Source: UBA7672 sp041166025 (GTDB lineage Bacteria > Pseudomonadota > Alphaproteobacteria > Caulobacterales > Hyphomonadaceae). From it: 64,000 nt of DNA. This document shows positions 24,487 through 32,308 of the stretch, one piece after another. Made by a program: the position numbers and the translations under genes. Each line of letters starts with the position of its first letter. The first letter of the stretch is position 1. Location of the stretch: contig JBEAMJ010000078.1 of the NCBI GenBank assembly GCA_041166025.1, positions 1-64,000 of the forward strand, written 5' to 3'. The notes under the pieces were generated by a model. It saw nothing but the letters and a program-made list of their open reading frames with translations, was not told where the DNA came from and did not search any database.

Positions 24487-25482
24487 ATGACGGGCAAGGA
24501 CCTCAACGAACGTCCGAGCCGTGAGCTGGTCGATTGGTCCGACCTCCGCACGTTCTACGCAGTTGCAACAGCGGGCTCGATGAATGCCGCCGCTGAGCTC
24601 ATGGGCGTGACGCAGTCGGCGATTTCCAAGCGGCTCGGACAGCTCGAACAGCGCCTCGGCGCGAGGCTTCTGGAAAGGTCTCCCACAGGCATTCAGCTAA
24701 CAGAGGCAGGAGCAGAAGCGCTCGATCATGTCACCACCATGATGCGAGCAAGTCAGTCTCTGGAAAACACGCTGCGAGGTCTTGAGACGAAGACACAGGG
24801 CGAAGTGAAGATCTGGGCCAATGACGGCGTTCTCGCCTTCTGTATTGCTCCGAATGTTTCTTCATTCCTTTCAGAAAACCCGGGTCTTCGCCTTGCGATG
24901 ATCTCGGACCGCTACCTTCCCAAGCAGGGGCAGGGCTATGCCGACGTGGTGATCGGCTTCGACCAGCCCGTGCAGGGCGATGTGGTGTCGTTTCCGATCG
25001 CCACGCTGCACTACTGCGCCTTCGCCTCGCGGGACTACCTCGCAACTTACGGTGCGCCCGCCGGACCGCTCGATATTGGTGCGCATCGTGTCCTGAATCA
25101 CACGCTTTACAGCGAGAATCCGGGCTGGAAGGACAAGACCGCGCAGATCGCGGCGCTCGTGGAGCCCGCATTGCTGACCGATTGCAGTGCATCCCTGTTG
25201 CAGGCGACAGCCTCTGGCGCGGGAATAGCGGTTATGCCGAGCTATGCCGCCCGGCTCGATGCCCGGCTGATTGCCTTGCCGATACCGCCGCTGGCATCGG
25301 TGAAGGTCTGGCTCGGCTTCCATGAGAGCGCGCGGCGGGCGCCGCGGGTGCGGAGCGTGGTGAGCTGGATGCGGCTGCTGTTCGACCGTCGCAAGAATCC
25401 CTGGTTCAGGGAGGACTATGTCCCGCCGAGCCTGTTCGACAACGCGCCAGCCATCGCCTGGCCCGACGAGCGGGCGGCCTGA
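24487..25482 (+). CDS. LysR-family transcriptional regulator
   Basis: A 331-residue regulator. The winged-helix domain includes LRTFYAVATAGSMNAAAELM followed by GVTQSAISKRLGQLEQRLG. The ligand-binding domain spans about residues 100-300. The C-terminus is slightly longer than usual and ends in PPSLFDNAPAIAWPDERAA. It is divergent from the acyltransferase operon, a layout in which LysR proteins usually control the neighbouring genes and themselves. The ATG at 24487 is preferred to an upstream start at 24457. Confidence 0.93.
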   Translation: MTGKDLNERPSRELVDWSDLRTFYAVATAGSMNAAAELMGVTQSAISKRLGQLEQRLGARLLERSPTGIQLTEAGAEALDHVTTMMRASQSLENTLRGLETKTQGEVKIWANDGVLAFCIAPNVSSFLSENPGLRLAMISDRYLPKQGQGYADVVIGFDQPVQGDVVSFPIATLHYCAFASRDYLATYGAPAGPLDIGAHRVLNHTLYSENPGWKDKTAQIAALVEPALLTDCSASLLQATASGAGIAVMPSYAARLDARLIALPIPPLASVKVWLGFHESARRAPRVRSVVSWMRLLFDRRKNPWFREDYVPPSLFDNAPAIAWPDERAA

Positions 25483-25705
25483 CGCCGCGCCTGCCCCCCC
25501 CAGGCAGAGGCCGTCAAAAAAAGGTCCAGATTGCACGGGCACGCTCCAGTTTCCGGGTCGCTGCCGACTAACGCGGCTGTGACGGTCGAGGTCGCCGCGC
25601 CCCGCTTGAAAACCCGCCGGAAGGCCCAAATTAACGGGAGCCGGCTCGCTTTTCGGGCCCAGACAGACATGGTCCTGGCGTGTCCGGGACGAGACGGAGA
25701 TGCAG

Positions 25706-27196
25706 ATGAATCGTGGTGTCGTTGTCGGCGCATTTGGCGGACTGGTTGCGGGCGTCAGCCTTGGCGCGCTTGCGCTCGCTTCCCCGGCATTCTCGCACAA
25801 CAGTGCATCGGTGATCGCCCCGGCCGCGGCGCAGCTGACGCTGCCGGCCATGGCGCAGCAGGCCCGGTGGGGAACGCTGCCGAACCTGGCCGACCTGGTC
25901 GAGGCGGCTTCGCCATCGGTGGTGCAGATCGAGGTGCGCTCGCAGGCGCGGGCCCAGACCATGCGCCAGTTCGGCCCCAATCCCTTCCAGGGGACGCCGT
26001 TCGAGGACTTCTTCCAGGGCGCTCCGGGCGCGCCGCAGGGCGAGATGCCCGACCAGCGCGGCTCGGGTTCGGGATTCTTCGTGGAAGGCGGCTACATTGT
26101 CACCAACAATCACGTCGTCGAGGACGCCAGCAAGATGACGGTGGCGCTGAGCGACGGACGTCGTTTTGACGCCGAACTCGTCGGCACCGACCCGAAAACG
26201 GACCTCGCCGTGATCAAGCTCGTCAACGGCAGGGATCTTCCGCGTCCGCTGCCGTGGGGCGACAGCAGCAAGGCGCGGCCGGGCGACAGCGTGTTCGCCG
26301 TCGGCGCTCCGTTCGGCCTGTCGAACACCGTCACTGCTGGCATCGTCTCAGCGCGCGGACGCAATCTGAGCGGCCAGTATGACGACTTCATTCAGGTCGA
26401 TGCGCCGATCAATCGCGGCAATTCGGGCGGCCCGCTGCTCGACTATAGCGGCGCTGTCATCGGCGTGAACTCGCAGATCTTCTCGCCGAGCGGCGGCAAT
26501 GTCGGCATCGGCTTCTCGATACCCTCGGATCAGGCGCGCGGCATCGTGCAGCAGATTGTGCAGAACGGCTCGGTCCAGCGCGGCTGGCTGGGCGTGGCGA
26601 TCGCGCCCGTGACGCCGGAGATCGCTTCAAGCCTGAAGCTGTCGGCCGCCAAGGGCGCCATGGTCAACCAGGTGACCGACGATAGCCCGGCCTCCAGGGC
26701 GGGCGTGCGCGAAGGCGACGTCATCCTGTCCTTCGGCGATCGCCCGATCGCGAGCGTACAGGACCTGACACGGGCTGTCGCCGACACCAAGGCGGGCACG
26801 ACGCGCGACCTCCGCATCGTGCGCGATGGTCGCGAGCAGACGCTCAAGGTCAGCATCGCAGCGCTGAAGGACGACGCGCCGCGGCCGACACTCGCGGCCA
26901 ACACCCCGAATGCAACCCGCGGGGGCGGGCTGGAGATGGCCGATCTCGGGCTCACCCTTGGCGTCAACGGATCGGACGTGGTGGTGACGGCGGTCAGGGT
27001 GAATTCGCCGGCGGCCGATGCAGGCATCCGGCAGGGCGACAAGCTGGTGCGTGTCAATCAGTCCACGCCAGCCTCGCCCGAGGCCGCGAAGAAGGCGGTG
27101 GACGACGCGAAAAAGGCCAACAGCGAGGCCGTCCTGCTGCAGCTCGAGCGCCAGGGTGTCGGCAAATACTTCGTCGGGGTTCCGTTCAAAGGCTAG
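25706..27196 (+). CDS. Do-family periplasmic serine protease (DegP/DegQ-like)
   Basis: A 496-residue envelope protease and chaperone. A signal or anchor segment occupies the first 30 residues. The catalytic triad is His136 in NNHVVED, Asp166 in TDLAVIKL and Ser240 in NRGNSGGPLLD. Two PDZ domains follow, near 275-365 and 400-495. It belongs to the Do family that degrades misfolded periplasmic proteins. The ATG at 25706 is chosen because GGAG lies six bases before it; an ATG six bases earlier touches the ribosome site. A strong terminator follows at 27219. Confidence 0.95.
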   Translation: MNRGVVVGAFGGLVAGVSLGALALASPAFSHNSASVIAPAAAQLTLPAMAQQARWGTLPNLADLVEAASPSVVQIEVRSQARAQTMRQFGPNPFQGTPFEDFFQGAPGAPQGEMPDQRGSGSGFFVEGGYIVTNNHVVEDASKMTVALSDGRRFDAELVGTDPKTDLAVIKLVNGRDLPRPLPWGDSSKARPGDSVFAVGAPFGLSNTVTAGIVSARGRNLSGQYDDFIQVDAPINRGNSGGPLLDYSGAVIGVNSQIFSPSGGNVGIGFSIPSDQARGIVQQIVQNGSVQRGWLGVAIAPVTPEIASSLKLSAAKGAMVNQVTDDSPASRAGVREGDVILSFGDRPIASVQDLTRAVADTKAGTTRDLRIVRDGREQTLKVSIAALKDDAPRPTLAANTPNATRGGGLEMADLGLTLGVNGSDVVVTAVRVNSPAADAGIRQGDKLVRVNQSTPASPEAAKKAVDDAKKANSEAVLLQLERQGVGKYFVGVPFKG

Positions 27197-27218
27197 GAAG
27201 CCGACCCGGGATCGGGAA

Positions 27219-27251
27219 AAGCCCGTGCGGCCGCACGGGCTTCTTCTTTTT
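27219..27251 (+). terminator. Rho-independent terminator after the Do protease gene
   Basis: A perfect 12-base-pair inverted repeat with arms AAGCCCGTGCGG and CCGCACGGGCTT, followed by a T-rich stretch to 27251. It lies 22 bases after the protease stop codon and separates that gene from fliQ. The arms are continuous, so the hairpin would have a tight loop made from the central bases. Confidence 0.85.
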
Positions 27252-27344
27252 GACCAGCGGACGGGTTTATTCGCCGCAGCCTGCAGAAAACCCAGCAGCA
27301 CCGGGGCCTGACACGCTCGCACGGCAGGTTTTGCCTACCCTTTC

Positions 27345-27370
27345 TTAACCAGTCATTTGCGAGGGTTAAC
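27345..27370. promoter_or_regulatory. Two TTAAC half-sites upstream of fliQ
   Basis: TTAACC at 27345 and TTAAC at 27366 stand 21 bases apart, about two helical turns, within 60 bases of the fliQ start. The usual CtrA box has half-sites 11 bases apart. The early flagellar fliQ operon is CtrA-controlled in Caulobacter, which makes the sites worth noting, but the spacing is not canonical. Confidence 0.35.
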
Positions 27371-27404
27371 GGTCGCAAACCATAAACTGCGTTGGAGATC
27401 AGGC

Positions 27405-27668
27405 ATGGATGGCCTGGAGGTTCTGGATTTCGGGCGCGACGCGCTCTGGACGACTGTCTGGATGTGCGCGCCGGCGATGATCGCCGGGCTGGTCGTCGGT
27501 CTGGTGATCGCCTTCTTCCAGGCGCTGACACAGATTCAGGAGATGACTCTGGTCTTCGTGCCGAAGATCATCGCGATCTTTGCCGCGCTCCTGATCTTCC
27601 TGCCGCTCATGGGCGGACTGCTTGCGGGTTTCGCCGACCAGGTCTTCAACCGCATCGCCGAATTCTAG
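27405..27668 (+). CDS. fliQ: Flagellar export apparatus protein FliQ
   Basis: An 87-residue inner-membrane component of the flagellar type III export gate. Two hydrophobic hairpin helices are visible: MCAPAMIAGLVVGLVIAFFQ, then IIAIFAALLIFLPLMGGLL, joined by ALTQIQEMTLVFVPK, the hallmark FliQ loop. The ATG at 27405 follows GGAG; an upstream start at 27357 would add unrelated residues. It begins the fliQ-fliR-flhB operon. Confidence 0.96.
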   Translation: MDGLEVLDFGRDALWTTVWMCAPAMIAGLVVGLVIAFFQALTQIQEMTLVFVPKIIAIFAALLIFLPLMGGLLAGFADQVFNRIAEF

Positions 27669-27682
27669 GGAGCCATGACGCG

Positions 27683-28438
27683 TTGGACTGGCTCGCGCAA
27701 TACGCCTGGATCGGAACGCTGCTGTTCGCACGGCTGGGCGCTGTGCTGATGGTCGCCCCTGTGTGGGGCGAGCAGGCGATGCCGGCAATGTTGCGGCTGG
27801 CGATGGCGCTGTTGGTGACGGCCGCGCTCGCCCCGGCGCTGGCGGCGACGGCGCCACAGCCGCCGGCCGACATCATTGCGGCGATCCCGCTGATCGTCTT
27901 CGAGGTGATCATCGGGCTCATCCTTGGGCTGGGCGCGCGGCTGATGATGAGCGCGCTGCAGGTCGCCGGTGCGACCGCAGGCCTTGCATCGGGGCTCGGC
28001 TTCGCCCAGCAGGTCGACCCGATCGCCAGCCAGCCGGCGGCCATCTTCTCGGGCTTCTTCTCGCTGCTCGGTCTCCTGCTGATCATGTCGGTGGGCTTGC
28101 ATCGCGTGATGCTGGAGGCGGCGGCCGACAGCTACCAGATCTTTCCGCCCGGCTCGTTTCCCCCAATCGGAGATGCCTCGAGCTTCATGATCGACGCCGT
28201 GTCTAACTCCTTCCGGCTCGGCATCCAGATCGCGGCGCCCGTTCTGGTCTTCTCTCTCATCTTCAACATAGCGCTGGGTCTCATTTCGCGCCTGATCCCG
28301 CAGGTGCAGGTGTTCATGACAGGCCTGCCCTTGTCGATCATCCTCAGCCTGGCGGTGATCGCACTTGGCCTTGGTGGCGGCCTCTTGATGTGGCTCGAGG
28401 CGATGGAGACGCAGATGCGCGTCTTCACGGTGCGATAG
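27683..28438 (+). CDS. fliR: Flagellar export apparatus protein FliR
   Basis: A 251-residue inner-membrane protein of the flagellar export gate with six to seven hydrophobic segments. Characteristic sequence includes GTLLFARLGAVLMVAPVWGE and, in the second half, the SALQVAGATAGLASGLGFAQ region and the DPIASQPAAIFSGFF loop. The start is TTG at 27683, placed after AGGGAG that overlaps the fliQ stop; an ATG at 27674 is in another frame. Translation of fliQ and fliR is probably coupled. Confidence 0.95.
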   Translation: MDWLAQYAWIGTLLFARLGAVLMVAPVWGEQAMPAMLRLAMALLVTAALAPALAATAPQPPADIIAAIPLIVFEVIIGLILGLGARLMMSALQVAGATAGLASGLGFAQQVDPIASQPAAIFSGFFSLLGLLLIMSVGLHRVMLEAAADSYQIFPPGSFPPIGDASSFMIDAVSNSFRLGIQIAAPVLVFSLIFNIALGLISRLIPQVQVFMTGLPLSIILSLAVIALGLGGGLLMWLEAMETQMRVFTVR

Positions 28439-28448
28439 GGGACGCACC

Positions 28449-29519
28449 ATGGCCGAAGAGCAGGATGACAGCCAGAAGACAGAAGAGCCGACACAGAAGC
28501 GTCTCGAGGAGGCGCGCAAGAAGGGCGATGTCGCCAAGAGTCTTGATGTCCCGATCTGGTTCCTGTTCCTCGCGACGGCGGGGATCATGGCGGCAGCTGG
28601 GCCGCTGGCAGCCATGATCGCCGATCCGCTGGTTCGGATCATGGATCATCCTCATGCTTTCCGTCTCGGCGAGGGCGGGGCGCAGCAGCTGATGGGGAGC
28701 CTGCTGATGTCGCTCGCTCTGCCGTTGGGCATCATCTTTGGCGTGATCGGCATCGCCAGCGTGCTGGGGCATGTGATCCAGCACCGGCCACTGTGGACCG
28801 GTGAGAAGATGAAGCCCGACCTTGCAAAGCTGTCGCCGATCAAGGGGCTGCAGCGCATGTTCGGCATGCAGGGCTGGATGAACCTCCTGAAGTCCTTCCT
28901 CAAGATGGCGGCGATCACGGCGGCGATGATCTATGCGGTCTGGCCAGAGGCTACGGCGATAACGGAATCGGGCCGGCTGGAGCCGGAGGCGTTGCTGCTG
29001 ATGACGCAGGCGATCGCGGGCCGGCTGCTGCTGGCAGCGGTCGTGGTCATCGGCATGATCGCGGCGATGGACTACGGCTACCAGCGCTTCAGCTTCATGC
29101 AGCGAATGCGCATGTCGCGGCGCGACATCCGCGACGAGGTCAAGCAGCAGGAAGGCGATCCCTATGTCCGCGCGCGCCTGCGGCAGATCCGTCTCGAACG
29201 CTCGCGCAAGCGCATGATGCAGAATGTGCCCAAGTCGACGGTCGTCATTACCAACCCGACACACTATTCGGTGGCCCTGCGCTACGATCCTGCGGTCGAC
29301 GCCGCGCCCGTGTGCATGGCGAAGGGCGTCGACGAAGTGGCCTTGCGCATCCGCGAGAAGGCGAAGGAGCACAACATCCCGCTCGTCGAGAACGTGCCGC
29401 TCGCGCGCGCGCTGTTCGCCTCTGTCGAAATCGAGGAAACCGTCCCGCGCGAGCATTTCGAGGCGGTGGCCAAGGTCATCGGCTTCGTCATGAACACAGC
29501 CAAAGCTAAGCAGAGATGA
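28449..29519 (+). CDS. flhB: Flagellar export switch protein FlhB
   Basis: A 356-residue membrane protein that controls substrate switching of the flagellar export machine. Four membrane helices occupy the first 220 residues. The C-terminal cytoplasmic domain has the autocleavage site N269-P270-T271-H272 in TNPTHYSVALRYD. The N-terminal EEPTQKRLEEARKKGDVAKS is typical. The gene follows fliR by ten bases and ends 168 bases before cckA. Confidence 0.97.
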   Translation: MAEEQDDSQKTEEPTQKRLEEARKKGDVAKSLDVPIWFLFLATAGIMAAAGPLAAMIADPLVRIMDHPHAFRLGEGGAQQLMGSLLMSLALPLGIIFGVIGIASVLGHVIQHRPLWTGEKMKPDLAKLSPIKGLQRMFGMQGWMNLLKSFLKMAAITAAMIYAVWPEATAITESGRLEPEALLLMTQAIAGRLLLAAVVVIGMIAAMDYGYQRFSFMQRMRMSRRDIRDEVKQQEGDPYVRARLRQIRLERSRKRMMQNVPKSTVVITNPTHYSVALRYDPAVDAAPVCMAKGVDEVALRIREKAKEHNIPLVENVPLARALFASVEIEETVPREHFEAVAKVIGFVMNTAKAKQR

Positions 29520-29544
29520 CACGCCTTTCCGTCAGCCTTGTTTT

Positions 29545-29649
29545 GACTCACGATTCTGCGCTCGCGGCCTGGCGGACCCGGCGCCGGATTCACAAGCAGA
29601 CTCAAATCGTTAACATGCCCGGGACTGATAACCCTCCGGGCCTCGAATC
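29545..29649. promoter_or_regulatory. Cluster of five GANTC methylation sites upstream of cckA
   Basis: GANTC, the target of the cell-cycle methyltransferase CcrM, occurs at 29545, 29552, 29587, 29599 and 29645. By chance about one site is expected per 256 bases. The cluster fills the gap between flhB and cckA, and a GTTAAC sequence lies inside it at 29609. Methylation state at such sites is known to affect promoters in Caulobacter, so cckA transcription may be tied to replication. Confidence 0.5.
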
Positions 29650-29687
29650 ACCCCAGAACTGCCGGACCGAGAAGCGGAATTCTGATC

Positions 29688-32288
29688 ATGGCTGACGCCA
29701 ACGAAGCGCTGTCCTACGAAACCATCGAAACGCCCGCGCCTGCGCCGGCCAGGGGGTTCGACTGGATCCAGCTCGGCTTCTGGTCCTCCCTGATCGTGGC
29801 GGGCGCGGCTGCCGGCATGGCTCTGACCTGGAGCGATGCAGTGGGGCCGGCGGGCATGGTGCTGGTGATCGCGCTGGCGGCGATGGCGGTGGTGCTGGTG
29901 GTGTGGGCGGTCCGCGGCGCCGGCCGCAAGCTCGGTGTCTTTCCCGAGCGCGGAGCGGCGGAGGCGGCAGCACAGACGACAAAGCGCCATGTCTGGCTCG
30001 AAGCTCTCGGCGAACCTGCGCTGATCTCCGATCGCGGCGGAGCCAGCGTCGCCGCCAACCGGGCTTATCAGGAGCTCGCCCAGCTCGCGCACGAGGTCGG
30101 CGACAGCGCGCATGCGCCGTCGGTCGACAGGCTGTTCTCCTCCAATCCGGGCATGGCGGCGCCGATCTATCGCCTGTCCAAGGCAGCCAAGACGGGTGTT
30201 CCGCGTACTGAGCTCCTGCCGGCCCTGCTGTTCGGCGACAGCCTGACGCCGACGCAATTCGAAGCCAGCGTCGCCCCGCTCGGCAAGACGCGGGCGCTGT
30301 GGCGGCTGCGCAAGGTCGACGCTTCGGCGGCGGCGGGCGGGTCGGTCGATGCGCGCGCGCTCTATGTCGAGGATGCGCCGGTCGGCTTCTTCTCGGCGCG
30401 GCGCGACAACCGCGTGGTCTACATAAACCAGACGCTGCGTCAGATGCTCGGCCTGCCGGATGGCGAGCATGCCCTGCGGCTCGAGGACATCATGCGGCCG
30501 GAGGGTCTCAAGCTGGTGAAGCGCGACGTGCGCGGCCAGTCGAGCCAGCGCGCCGAGGTGATCCTGCGCGCGCGTGACGGTGTCGAGACGGCGGCGACGC
30601 TGATCACGACATGGTCAGGCAAGGGTGGCGATGCACTGACACGTTCGATCGTCTACGTCGCCAATGCCTCCGAACAGACAGCGCGCCGGACGGCGCCGGC
30701 GATCGCAACCGCCGCAACGGCGGAGGAGCGTGTATCGGGCGGCCGAATCGATGACTCCATGTTCACCGACGCCCCGCTCGGGATCGTGCGGCTGGACGGT
30801 GAGGGCGTCGAGAGCGCCGTGATGCTCGACGCCAATCGCGCGCTGGTCGAGATGACTGGCGGACGGGCGCAACCGGGCGCGCGCTTTGCCGACCTCTTCG
30901 TAGCCGACCAGGGAACAGCAGCGCTTGCCGCCGAACTCGCCAAGGCGCTCGACGGGGCGCGCACCTTCAAGCTTGCGGGAAGCGCCGACCGTTCAGCCGA
31001 CGTCTTTGTGATGCTGGACCGGCAGGGGCGACCGGCCGCCGCCTATGTCATCGACACGACCGAGAAGCGTGACCTCGAGAAGCGGCTTGCGCAGGGTGAG
31101 AAACTGCAGGCGCTCGGCAACATGGCGGGGGGACTGGCGCACGAATTCAACAACATCCTCGCCGGCATCATCCTCAATGTCGACAAGCTGCAGATCCGCC
31201 ATCCTCCGGGCGATCCGACCTTCTTCGAGCTGAAGTCGATCAACGAATTCGCCGCGCGCGGCGCGCAGCTGGTGCGCACCATGCTGGCGTTCACGCGTCA
31301 GCAGACCTTCGTGCCGGAGGTCTTTGACGTCACAGATGCGCTGTCGGATTACTATACGCTGCTGCGCGATATCATCGACGAGCGCATCAAGCTGGACATC
31401 GTCCATGGCCGCGACCTGCCGCGCATCAAGGCCGACAAGGGCCAACTCGAGACCGTCGTGACCAATCTGTGCACCAACGCGCGGGATGCGATGATCGAGA
31501 AGAATGGCGGTGGTCGCCTGCTGATCCGCACCTCAAGGTCGGACGCGGCGGCTGCGCGCAAGGACGGGTTCGTGCACGTTACCGACGGGGACTACGCCCT
31601 GATCGAAGTGGTGGACGATGGCGGCGGCATCGCTCCGGAGATTCTCGAGAAGATCTTCGAACCCTTCTTCACCACCAAGGCGGAAGGCAAGGGGACCGGC
31701 CTGGGCCTTGCGACCTGCTATGGCATTGTCAAGCAACTCGGCGGCTTCATCTATCCCGTCTCCAAGGTCGGTCGTGGCACCACGTTCAAGATCTTCCTGC
31801 CTGCCTGGACAGGCGTCGTCGAAGAGGCGCCCGCGGAGTCGATGCTCGAAGCGCCGACCGCGGCGCCGGTCGCGGAACCTGTGCAGGCAAGCCGTGGCGG
31901 GGGCGATCTCGCCGGCCGCGGCAGCATCCTGCTTGTCGAGGACGAGGACGGCGTGCGCGGCATCGCGGCGCAGCTGCTGCAATCGTTCGGCTATCAGGTC
32001 GTCGAGGCCAGCGACGGGGAACAGGCGCTTGAAATCATCAAGCAGCAGGCCGGCACGATCGACCTCCTGATTTCCGACGTGGTCATGCCGGGCATGGACG
32101 GGCCGGCCCTGCTCAAGGAAGCGCGGCCTTGGCTAACCAAGACGCGTGTCATGTTCATCTCTGGCTATGCCGAGCGCGATCTGGCCAAGGCGCTGGAGGA
32201 TGACCGCGCGATCTCCTTCCTGCCGAAGCCGTTCACGCTGAAGCAGCTAGCTGAGCGCGTGAAGGCTGAGTTGCGCGATGCGGCGTGA
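29688..32288 (+). CDS. cckA: Cell-cycle hybrid histidine kinase CckA
   Basis: An 866-residue membrane hybrid kinase. Two N-terminal helices span about residues 27-75. PAS-type sensor domains follow to about 460. The His box is GLAHEFNNILAG with His485, the ATPase domain ends with GKGTGLGLATCYGIVKQLGG, and the receiver domain begins near ILLVEDEDG and has phosphoacceptor Asp797 in LISDVVMPGMDG. CckA feeds phosphate through ChpT to CtrA and CpdR and so controls replication and polar development. The order fliQ-fliR-flhB-cckA is, as I recall, also that of Caulobacter crescentus. Confidence 0.95.
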   Translation: MADANEALSYETIETPAPAPARGFDWIQLGFWSSLIVAGAAAGMALTWSDAVGPAGMVLVIALAAMAVVLVVWAVRGAGRKLGVFPERGAAEAAAQTTKRHVWLEALGEPALISDRGGASVAANRAYQELAQLAHEVGDSAHAPSVDRLFSSNPGMAAPIYRLSKAAKTGVPRTELLPALLFGDSLTPTQFEASVAPLGKTRALWRLRKVDASAAAGGSVDARALYVEDAPVGFFSARRDNRVVYINQTLRQMLGLPDGEHALRLEDIMRPEGLKLVKRDVRGQSSQRAEVILRARDGVETAATLITTWSGKGGDALTRSIVYVANASEQTARRTAPAIATAATAEERVSGGRIDDSMFTDAPLGIVRLDGEGVESAVMLDANRALVEMTGGRAQPGARFADLFVADQGTAALAAELAKALDGARTFKLAGSADRSADVFVMLDRQGRPAAAYVIDTTEKRDLEKRLAQGEKLQALGNMAGGLAHEFNNILAGIILNVDKLQIRHPPGDPTFFELKSINEFAARGAQLVRTMLAFTRQQTFVPEVFDVTDALSDYYTLLRDIIDERIKLDIVHGRDLPRIKADKGQLETVVTNLCTNARDAMIEKNGGGRLLIRTSRSDAAAARKDGFVHVTDGDYALIEVVDDGGGIAPEILEKIFEPFFTTKAEGKGTGLGLATCYGIVKQLGGFIYPVSKVGRGTTFKIFLPAWTGVVEEAPAESMLEAPTAAPVAEPVQASRGGGDLAGRGSILLVEDEDGVRGIAAQLLQSFGYQVVEASDGEQALEIIKQQAGTIDLLISDVVMPGMDGPALLKEARPWLTKTRVMFISGYAERDLAKALEDDRAISFLPKPFTLKQLAERVKAELRDAA

Positions 32289-32308
32289 TCGGCAGATGCG
32301 GTGCGATC

